A stretch of DNA of 5,033 bases from Candidatus Colwelliibacteriota bacterium (lineage in GTDB: Bacteria; Patescibacteriota; Minisyncoccia; UBA6257; Colwellbacteraceae), in NCBI GenBank assembly GCA_028711965.1, contig JAQTRD010000039.1, positions 1 through 5,033 on the forward strand. Reading direction: 5' to 3'. Below the pieces are notes generated by a model. The model saw only the letters and a list, made by a program, of their open reading frames with translations, was not told the origin of the DNA and made no database searches. A program made the position numbers and the translations under genes. Shown here piece after piece: positions 1 to 3,138 of the stretch. Positions within the stretch are counted from its first letter, which is position 1; each line of letters begins with the position of its first letter.

Positions 1-81
1 ATAGAGGAGTTCCGCGAAGTTCCGAGCTTAAGCAAGGGAACGCAGACGGAACGACGACGTGAGATTCCTCTATCGCCCACA
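1..81. repeat. Palindromic cassette A (left copy, possibly cut by the window edge)
   Basis: No gene is seen here. The ends pair: ATAGAGGA (1-8) with TCCTCTAT (66-73). Inside, GTTCCG (9-14) pairs with CGGAAC (47-52) and GTTCC (19-23) with GGAAC (37-41), around the palindrome GCTTAAGC (26-33). The three stems stack into one long imperfect hairpin. It ends in a 21-bp repeat (61-81) found again at 242-262. This could be a non-autonomous palindromic repeat or a structured RNA; the sequence does not decide, and I recognise no known RNA family. Confidence 0.6.
61..81 (+). repeat. 21-bp direct repeat, copy 1
   Basis: This stretch is identical over 21 bases to 242-262 (GAGATTCCTC at its start, ATCGCCCACA at its end). 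The match continues for three of the next four bases. It forms the right end of cassette A. The conserved end with an unrelated interior suggests a shared boundary element, not a tandem duplication. Confidence 0.85.
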
Positions 82-115
82 TATTTTAAAACCCCTTCTA
101 GGGGTTTTAAAATAT
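81..115. terminator. Perfect 15-bp hairpin, possible bidirectional terminator
   Basis: The arms 81-95 and 101-115 are perfectly complementary. The core is CCCC/GGGG, flanked by TTTTAAAATAT, with a 5-nt loop TTCTA that can close one more T-A pair. A GC core followed by an A/T-rich foot on both strands suits a bidirectional intrinsic terminator. It lies between the two cassettes, and no gene in the window clearly ends into it, so the role is inferred. Confidence 0.55.
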
Positions 116-126
116 CCGATATTAAA

Positions 127-262
127 AGAGGATTCGAACTGAAAAGGGGTTGGGAAAAACCGCTCGGCAGTTTTTCCCGTGATGGAGGTACTGGAACCGA
201 AAGGTTTCAGAACGAAGCGAGCCTAGAGTCGAGCGGAGTTGGAGATTCCTCTATCGCCCACA
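127..262. repeat. Palindromic cassette B with two internal stem-loops
   Basis: The ends AGAGGA (127-132) and TCCTCT (247-252) are inverted repeats, as in cassette A, but the interior is different. It contains a perfect 9-bp stem GGGAAAAAC/GTTTTTCCC (152-160 with 170-178). It also has an 8-bp stem CTGGAACC/GGTTTCAG (191-198 with 203-210, one G-T pair) capped by a GAAA tetraloop of the GNRA class. The left end, AGAGGATTCGAACT, resembles the T-arm side of a tRNA read on the minus strand, but no cloverleaf folds around it. It ends in the 21-bp repeat shared with cassette A. The GNRA loop suggests function as RNA, but strand and role are unknown. Confidence 0.55.
242..262 (+). repeat. 21-bp direct repeat, copy 2
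   Basis: Identical to 61-81. It closes cassette B and lies only 18 bases before the start codon of the transglutaminase-like gene, so it overlaps the region where that gene's promoter should be. Confidence 0.85.
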
Positions 263-274
263 AATTGATAGAAT
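246..274 (+). promoter_or_regulatory. Weak candidate promoter for the transglutaminase-like gene
   Basis: A TAGAAT hexamer (269-274) lies 6 nt before the ATG at 281. A start site 7 nt after it would place transcription start at the start codon itself. The -35 position (TTCCTC, 246-251) matches the consensus poorly, so this rests on the -10 and on the similar geometry at rplS and recO. Confidence 0.25.
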
Positions 275-280
275 AGTCCT

Positions 281-775
281 ATGACGGCTATAGACAAATT
301 ATTGAATAAATTTAAAGAGATACGTGATATCAAGTACCAGATACCTTTAACACGTTTAGATATCGATTACTGTTGTAGCGGTAAGATGAAATTATTTAAG
401 AAGTGGCTAGACGACAATAACTATATTTCTAGATATAGAGTGTGCGACTTTAAATGGTCTGATATGAACTTACCGCAAAAATTATTCAATATTCCGCATC
501 AAAATGAATCAACTCATGTTTATTTGGAAATTTATATCAACAATCAATGGATTGATACTGACCCTACTTGGGATATTGGATTAAAAAACATATTGCCGGT
601 GAATGATTGGGACGGAAAAACTAACTGTAAAATCGCCGTACCGGTTATTAATAAATATTCAGATTCACAAAGTGAAGAAATAATGAATGGCATCTTTGAT
701 GAACAAGATGCTCAAGCAAATGGTGATTTTTATCAGGCATTTAATAATTATTTAAAAGAGAATAGAATCTTCTAA
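281..775 (+). CDS. Transglutaminase-like domain protein, A+T-rich
   Basis: This 164-residue protein looks like a small, cytoplasmic, single-domain member of the transglutaminase-like (papain-fold) superfamily. The expected Cys-His-Asp triad can be placed: Cys31 or Cys32 in DYCCSGKMKLF as nucleophile, His79 in THVYLEIY, and Asp94 in WIDTDPTWD. The spacing and the H-x-YLE and DPTWD blocks are typical of the fold. No signal peptide or membrane segment is seen. The family contains proteases, amidases and cross-linking enzymes, so the substrate cannot be named. There is no Shine-Dalgarno sequence before the ATG. The gene is visibly richer in A+T than its neighbours (17 G+C in the 60 bases 301-360, against 31 of 60 in 841-900 of the next gene), which hints at acquisition by transfer. 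It ends 11 bases before the RluA-family gene, so the two may be cotranscribed. Confidence 0.75.
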   Translation: MTAIDKLLNKFKEIRDIKYQIPLTRLDIDYCCSGKMKLFKKWLDDNNYISRYRVCDFKWSDMNLPQKLFNIPHQNESTHVYLEIYINNQWIDTDPTWDIGLKNILPVNDWDGKTNCKIAVPVINKYSDSQSEEIMNGIFDEQDAQANGDFYQAFNNYLKENRIF

Positions 776-786
776 ACATAATCACA

Positions 787-1491
787 ATGTCTATTCCGGC
801 TGTTATATATGAATCTTCCGAATTTCTGGTCATAAACAAGCCAGCCGGACTTTTGGTCCATAGAACGAGAGCTAAGAAGAAGAAAGAAGAAGAGCCGACG
901 GTTGTCGACTGGATTTTGGAAAACCGTCCGGAAATAAAGAGCGTCGGAGACGATCCGGAAACAAGACCGGGGATAGTGCATAGGATTGACAGAGAAACGT
1001 CTGGTATTCTCGTTATTGCCAAGACGCAAGTCTTCTTTGACTATCTAAAAGAATTATTCAAGGAGAAAAAAGTTAAGAAGACTTACTTAGCCCTTGTCTA
1101 TGGAGTTGTTCAGGATGATAAAGGAATAATAGACAAGCCAATAGGACTTAAAGGAGGAACGATAAAAAGGACGGTTCACGGAGGGAAAATGATAAAGGAA
1201 GCCATAACCGAATTTAAAGTGATTCGTCGCTTTGAAGAATTAACTCTCGTTGAGGCGAGTCCGAAAACCGGCAGAACTCATCAGATTCGGGTCCATCTTG
1301 CTTCAATCGGACATCCCATAGTGGGAGACTCTCTATATGGCGGAAAAAAACAAAAGAAATCGTCTACCCTGACAAGCAGGCAGTTTCTGCACGCCCGCTC
1401 CATTGAGTTTGAATCGGCTCCGGGACATAAGGTGTCTTTTTCGGCAGACTTACCGGACGACCTCGCGCGTCTGATAAAGGAGCTTAAATAG
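787..1491 (+). CDS. RluA-family pseudouridine synthase (rRNA or tRNA)
   Basis: The protein isomerises specific uridines in structured RNA to pseudouridine. It is 234 residues long and holds the RluA-type catalytic domain. Residues 11-25 (SEFLVINKPAGLLVH) form the conserved N-terminal strand. HRIDRETSG (65-73) is the signature motif with catalytic Asp68. KTYLALVYG (98-106) and GRTHQIRVHLASIGHPIVGD (162-181) are the other family blocks. No N-terminal S4 RNA-binding domain is present, so it is the short form, and the RluA, RluC or RluD target cannot be told from sequence. A Lys/Glu-rich stretch (30-36) lies in the loop before the catalytic motif. The ATG at 787 has no Shine-Dalgarno sequence; a CATAAT hexamer lies 4 nt upstream, but cotranscription with the preceding gene is equally likely. 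The next gene, rplS, is also ribosome-related, which fits an rRNA target. Confidence 0.9.
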   Translation: MSIPAVIYESSEFLVINKPAGLLVHRTRAKKKKEEEPTVVDWILENRPEIKSVGDDPETRPGIVHRIDRETSGILVIAKTQVFFDYLKELFKEKKVKKTYLALVYGVVQDDKGIIDKPIGLKGGTIKRTVHGGKMIKEAITEFKVIRRFEELTLVEASPKTGRTHQIRVHLASIGHPIVGDSLYGGKKQKKSSTLTSRQFLHARSIEFESAPGHKVSFSADLPDDLARLIKELK

Positions 1492-1501
1492 GAAGACAAG
1501 T

Positions 1502-1547
1502 TTGACTCGCCCCATCGGCGAGTCAATTCGCCGAAGAGGCGAATTGA
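1502..1547 (+). promoter_or_regulatory. Two overlapping, mutually exclusive 10-bp hairpins before rplS
   Basis: Hairpin 1 pairs 1502-1511 with 1517-1526 (TTGACTCGCC/GGCGAGTCAA, loop CCATC). Hairpin 2 pairs 1523-1532 with 1538-1547 (TCAATTCGCC/GGCGAATTGA, loop GAAGA). Both stems are perfect over 10 bp and share the four bases TCAA (1523-1526), so both cannot form in full at once. They sit 10 bases after the stop of the RluA-family gene. The second overlaps the -35 box of the rplS promoter. A T-tract (1560-1564) follows 13 bases after hairpin 2, too far for a classical terminator, though a weak ACAG/CTGT stem (1547-1550 with 1557-1560) lies between. Confidence 0.6.
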
Positions 1548-1572
1548 CAGAAGGGCCTGTTTTTACTACACT
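1544..1572 (+). promoter_or_regulatory. Promoter of rplS
   Basis: TTGACA (1544-1549) matches the sigma-70 -35 consensus fully. A 17-base spacer leads to TACACT (1567-1572), which keeps the essential TA...T of the -10. The expected transcription start falls at or next to the GTG at 1580, giving a leaderless rplS mRNA. Confidence 0.6.
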
Positions 1573-1579
1573 GACTCCC

Positions 1580-1906
1580 GTGATAGACCAGGAAATACTC
1601 AAAAATATAAAGACTGGCGCCAGAGTCAAAGTCTACGAGAAGATCAAGGACGGAGACAAGGAAAGAGTTGGCGCTTTTGAAGGCGTTATTATTGCGAAGA
1701 AACACGGCAATGAAGCCGGAGGCACTATTACTGTTCGAGGCAAACTCGGAGAACATGGCCTTGAGAAGACTTATCCGTTAAAGTCTCCTCTTATTTCAAA
1801 AATTGACATTATCTCGTCTCCGAAAAGAGTAAAGAGATCTAAATTGTATTTTGTAAGAGATCTTTCTACGAAGAAGATACGCGAGAAAATCGGCCAAAGC
1901 ATCTAA
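1580..1906 (+). CDS. rplS: 50S ribosomal protein L19 (bL19)
   Basis: L19 is a large-subunit protein at the interface with the 30S subunit. The 108-residue product (starting MIDQEILKNI, with GTG read as Met) is close to the usual 110-120. It shows the family pattern in order: a basic RVKVYEKIKDGDKERVGAFEG strand pair with GVIIAKK, then TITVRGKLGEHGLEKTYPLKSPLI, then the C-terminal RVKRSKLYFVRD. The open frame extends to a TTG at 1502. I reject that start because the extra 26 residues translate the paired hairpins and the promoter and resemble nothing in L19. GTG 1580 sits 8 nt after the end of the -10 box and has no Shine-Dalgarno sequence, so leaderless translation is the simplest reading. 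In many bacteria rplS follows trmD; here it follows a pseudouridine synthase. The stop codon lies inside the left arm of a long palindrome. Confidence 0.93.
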   Translation: MIDQEILKNIKTGARVKVYEKIKDGDKERVGAFEGVIIAKKHGNEAGGTITVRGKLGEHGLEKTYPLKSPLISKIDIISSPKRVKRSKLYFVRDLSTKKIREKIGQSI

Positions 1907-2025
1907 ATCCTCGTTTTTAACGCATTTCGTCGTTACGCTTCATAAAATCCGGCTCAATGTACATTCAGTACGCTTCGCCGGATTTTATTTTGCGTGTCTA
2001 GAACTGCATTTAAAAACGAGGATTT
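1905..2025. repeat. 121-bp nested palindrome fused to the rplS stop codon
   Basis: The outer arms are a perfect 16-bp inverted repeat (1905-1920 with 2010-2025, reading AAATCCTCGTTTTTAA on the left). An inner perfect 12-bp stem (1942-1953 with 1977-1988) is nested at the centre. The segments joining them are 21 nt on each side and are themselves partly complementary (GCATTTCG...ACGC against the reverse complement GCAGTTC...ACGC). The whole element can therefore fold as one long hairpin. The central loop holds a further palindrome, AATGTACATT (1956-1965), and TACGCTTC occurs twice (1934-1941 and 1969-1976). Two bases of the rplS TAA belong to the left arm. It encodes no protein. It probably ends rplS transcription and may be a mobile palindromic repeat. 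Confidence 0.8.
1942..1992. terminator. rplS: Inner hairpin of the palindrome, likely rplS terminator
   Basis: The stem ATAAAATCCGGC/GCCGGATTTTAT is perfect over 12 bp, and on the plus strand it runs into TTTTATTTTG. The GC-rich top and T-rich 3' foot suit an intrinsic terminator; the mirror arrangement would also work on the minus strand. The 23-nt loop is larger than usual. It lies 36 bases after the rplS stop codon. Confidence 0.5.
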
Positions 2026-2179
2026 ATTTCTTTAGCTCGCCGTTTTTTATTCGCGCGCCTAGGTTTTCATCCAGAAATGAAAGATTCATGTATAAACTCC
2101 GGCGTTCGAGTCCTCTTCTCATATTATTAAACAAGTTCCGCTTTAGCGGAACGATCTCACGTTTCTAACATTTCCCACA
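2026..2179. other. Gene-free spacer with short hairpins and a tRNA T-arm-like fragment
   Basis: No coding sequence or complete RNA gene is seen. It holds a TTTCAT/ATGAAA stem (2065-2070 with 2077-2082), and a hairpin GTTCCGC/GCGGAAC (2135-2141 with 2146-2152) using the same GTTCCG module found in cassette A. It also holds GTTCGAGTCCTCT (2104-2116), a 13-base inverted match to the T-arm of tRNA-Leu (2224-2236). A 9-mer ATCTCACGT (2154-2162) also occurs on the minus strand at the right end of cassette A (65 down to 57). No tRNA folds around the T-arm-like piece. Confidence 0.5.
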
Positions 2180-2207
2180 GAACCTCGCCATCGGCGGGGT
2201 TCTTTAA
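2180..2207. terminator. Hairpin terminator 3' of tRNA-Leu
   Basis: GAACCTCGCC (2180-2189) pairs with GGCGGGGTTC (2193-2202) over 10 bp with one T-G wobble and a 3-nt loop. It lies 13 bases beyond the tRNA 3' end. The T-run (TTTAATAT) is on the plus side; on the minus strand the hairpin is followed by TGTGGG, a poor terminator tail. It may stop plus-strand readthrough into the tRNA and also bound the tRNA transcript. Confidence 0.55.
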
Positions 2208-2215
2208 TATATAGG

Positions 2216-2297
2216 TGCCCAGGAGAGGACTCGAACCTCCAAGCCTTGCGGCACACGCACCTCAAGCGTGCTTGTCTACCAATTTCAACACCTGGGC
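2216..2297 (-). tRNA. tRNA-Leu, anticodon GAG
   Basis: Read on the minus strand, the 82-nt sequence folds fully. The acceptor GCCCAGG pairs with CCTGGGC over 7 bp, with discriminator A. The D-loop contains AATTGGTAGA, typical of leucine tRNAs. The anticodon stem CACGC/GCGTG encloses the loop TTGAGGT, so the anticodon is GAG, reading CUC and CUU. A long variable arm (GCC, GCAA loop, GGC) marks a class II tRNA. The T-arm is GGAGG, TTCGAGT, CCTCT. The 3' CCA is not encoded (ACCTAT follows the acceptor), so it must be added by a nucleotidyltransferase. Confidence 0.97.
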
Positions 2298-2310
2298 TAA
2301 CTACGACAGG

Positions 2311-2339
2311 ATTATATTAAATCCGTACGCAATTCGCAA
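2311..2339 (-). promoter_or_regulatory. Promoter of tRNA-Leu
   Basis: On the minus strand, TTGCGA (2339-2334) is followed after 17 bases by a perfect TATAAT (2316-2311). The expected start near 2304-2303 gives a leader of about 6 nt before the mature tRNA. The -10 is part of a 9-bp inverted repeat, GATTATATT/AATATAATC (2310-2318 with 2338-2346). A second TATAAT therefore faces the plus strand at 2340-2345, with no gene to serve. Confidence 0.7.
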
Positions 2340-2355
2340 TATAATCTCGAAAACC

Positions 2356-2380
2356 AAAACCCGCCTTGTCGGCGGGTTTT
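2356..2380 (-). terminator. Intrinsic terminator of the 3D-domain gene
   Basis: CCCGCC (2360-2365) pairs with GGCGGG (2371-2376) around TTGTC, flanked by AAAA and TTTT, so it works on either strand. It lies 23 bases after the stop codon of the 3D-domain gene and upstream of the tRNA-Leu promoter, separating the two minus-strand transcripts. Confidence 0.8.
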
Positions 2381-2403
2381 GCTCAATTTCTATCCGATAT
2401 ATT

Positions 2404-2856
2404 TTAGAGGACTTCCACTCTAGCTTTTGTGACTCCGAATTTCAGAGCTTCTTCTCTTGTTTGGAACCAGATATCCAGCTTTCCGTCATTCTTCGGATGC
2501 ATACGGTCATCTACAACGAAGACCCTATTTCCGAAAAGTTCAGGAATGCGAACCTTTGTTCCCAGCGGCAGCCAGTTGGCGGCGACTATCCCAGACCTGA
2601 CGGTATTACCCGAGGCCGTTATAAAAGGAGTATCGTCGGTTTGGCATTCTTCAGAAGAATAGCCAGTGACTGGAACTACCACAGACCTTTTGGAAGAGAA
2701 CTCATTCGAAGCCAGAAGCGAGTCGTCCCCAGGAACGAGATACGGGTAGTCTTTGACTACCGGCGCGGTCGCTATTTCTTGTCCGTCGGTGAGCGGAGCA
2801 GATAAGAGAGCAGCAGACACCGCCATAACCATTCCCAGAATCAGTGAACTACTCAT
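2404..2856 (-). CDS. Secreted 3D-domain protein (RlpA/MltA-like double-psi beta-barrel)
   Basis: This 150-residue protein has a hydrophobic N-terminus (residues 4-20, LSA at 18-20 as possible signal-peptidase site), then a linker of about 40 residues rich in Asp, Ser and Pro. A C-terminal 3D domain follows (about 62-150): VTGYSS, TASGNTVRSGIVAANWLPLGT, VVDDRM (Asp116-Asp117), LDIWF (Asp128) and the closing FGVTKARVEVL. 3D domains are double-psi beta-barrels found in peptidoglycan-acting proteins, so a cell-wall role outside the membrane is likely but not shown. The usual first Asp (in AvDp) is Asn94 here. No in-frame ATG, GTG or TTG lies upstream before a stop, so ATG 2856 is used. It gives a signal peptide without positive charge, whereas the untranslated codons just before it would read FLLRR. 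A GAGGGGG Shine-Dalgarno-like run lies 16 nt upstream, inside a hairpin. Confidence 0.88.
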   Translation of the reverse strand: MSSSLILGMVMAVSAALLSAPLTDGQEIATAPVVKDYPYLVPGDDSLLASNEFSSKRSVVVPVTGYSSEECQTDDTPFITASGNTVRSGIVAANWLPLGTKVRIPELFGNRVFVVDDRMHPKNDGKLDIWFQTREEALKFGVTKARVEVL

Positions 2857-2862
2857 TCTGCG

Positions 2863-2896
2863 TAATAAAAAACCCCCTCTCGGGAATCGTTTATTA
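2863..2896 (-). promoter_or_regulatory. 5' leader hairpin with GNRA loop before the 3D-domain gene
   Basis: On the minus strand, 2896-2882 pairs with 2877-2863 at 14 of 15 positions (three G-T pairs, one C-T mismatch), with loop GAGA. The stem starts at about the predicted transcription start and ends 6 nt before the ATG, so it fills nearly the whole leader. The CCC-GAGA-GGG top followed by TTTTTT also looks like an intrinsic terminator, and the GAGGGGG run is buried in it. It could act as an attenuator, a translation block or a 5' mRNA stabiliser. It is far too short for a ydaO-type riboswitch. Confidence 0.6.
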
Positions 2897-2903
2897 CAGG
2901 CTT

Positions 2904-2932
2904 ATTATATGCTCGAGTTTTCCTTTTGTCAA
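2904..2932 (-). promoter_or_regulatory. Consensus sigma-70 promoter of the 3D-domain gene
   Basis: On the minus strand, TTGACA (2932-2927) and TATAAT (2909-2904) are both perfect and separated by exactly 17 bases. T-rich runs lie just upstream of the -35, like an UP element. The start is expected near 2897, giving a leader of about 40 nt. Confidence 0.9.
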
Positions 2933-2935
2933 GGC

Positions 2936-2971
2936 AAAAAGCCCAAAAAGCCCGTAAAATGGGCCTTTTTT
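2936..2971. terminator. Hairpin with tandem AAAAAGCCC repeat, likely bidirectional terminator
   Basis: AAAAAGCCC occurs twice in tandem (2936-2944 and 2945-2953). The second copy pairs with GGGC-c-TTTTT (2961-2970, one bulged C) around GTAAAAT. T-runs lie on both strands. It sits directly upstream of the 3D-domain promoter, where no gene in the window clearly ends, so it may insulate that promoter from readthrough. Confidence 0.6.
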
Positions 2972-3002
2972 AAGATGTTTTAAGCATAGGAACTACGGTA
3001 TT

Positions 3003-3029
3003 CCGAGTTCTTTTATAGAAGGAACTCGG
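3003..3029. repeat. Inverted repeat in the recO upstream spacer
   Basis: CCGAGTTC (3003-3010) and GAACTCGG (3022-3029) are a perfect 8-bp inverted repeat with an 11-nt loop. No T-run follows, so it does not look like a terminator. The rest of the gene-free spacer from about 2980 to 3100 shows no ORF or RNA gene that I can support. It does contain TTAAACAAG (3080-3088), which also occurs at 2127-2135 beside another hairpin. Confidence 0.45.
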
Positions 3030-3100
3030 CTTGTCCGAAGTGATGAAATGAAGATCAGTTTCAAGCCAAATCTCACACCTTAAACAAGCGAAGCGGTCCT

Positions 3101-3134
3101 ACATTTCGAACATTTCGAACATTCTCTATATAAT
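3101..3134 (+). promoter_or_regulatory. recO: recO promoter: TATAAT at the start codon, 9-bp tandem repeat upstream
   Basis: A perfect TATAAT (3129-3134) lies 4 nt before ATG 3139 and 7 nt before the in-frame ATG 3142. The -35 region has no good TTGACA. Instead it holds a 9-bp tandem repeat ACATTTCGA (3101-3109 and 3110-3118, then ACATTC), whose TTCGAA falls near the -35 position. The repeat could be a binding site; that is inference. Confidence 0.6.
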
Positions 3135-3138
3135 TCAT

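Noticed and set aside
110..262. A tRNA or other known RNA suggested by the TTCGAA-containing left end
   Set aside because: The T-stem does not pair (A-C mismatch next to the loop), and no anticodon or acceptor arm can be found. No tmRNA, RNase P or SRP hallmark is seen.
741..1029. Two minus-strand open frames over the start of the RluA-family gene
   Set aside because: They lie antisense to a clear pseudouridine synthase and show no family features.
1502..1579. TTG start giving L19 an extra 26 residues
   Set aside because: These codons translate two perfect hairpins and the promoter, and L19 similarity begins only at about 1580.
2090..2125. Plus-strand tRNA ending with GTTCGAGTCC
   Set aside because: The 5-bp T-stem has two mismatches and there is no D-arm or anticodon arm upstream; at most it is a remnant.
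2215..2805. Long plus-strand open frame of 196 codons
   Set aside because: It runs through the tRNA-Leu and antisense to the 3D-domain gene, has no family-like motifs, and the minus-strand gene has a perfect promoter, signal peptide and recognised domain.
2429..2983. Small plus-strand frames of 76-77 codons antisense to the 3D-domain gene and its promoter
   Set aside because: No motifs, no ribosome-binding site, and they cross the promoter, leader hairpin or terminator of the opposite strand.
3101..3124. Start of a CRISPR or other repeat array
   Set aside because: The unit is only 9 bp, directly tandem with no spacers, and stops after about 2.6 copies.
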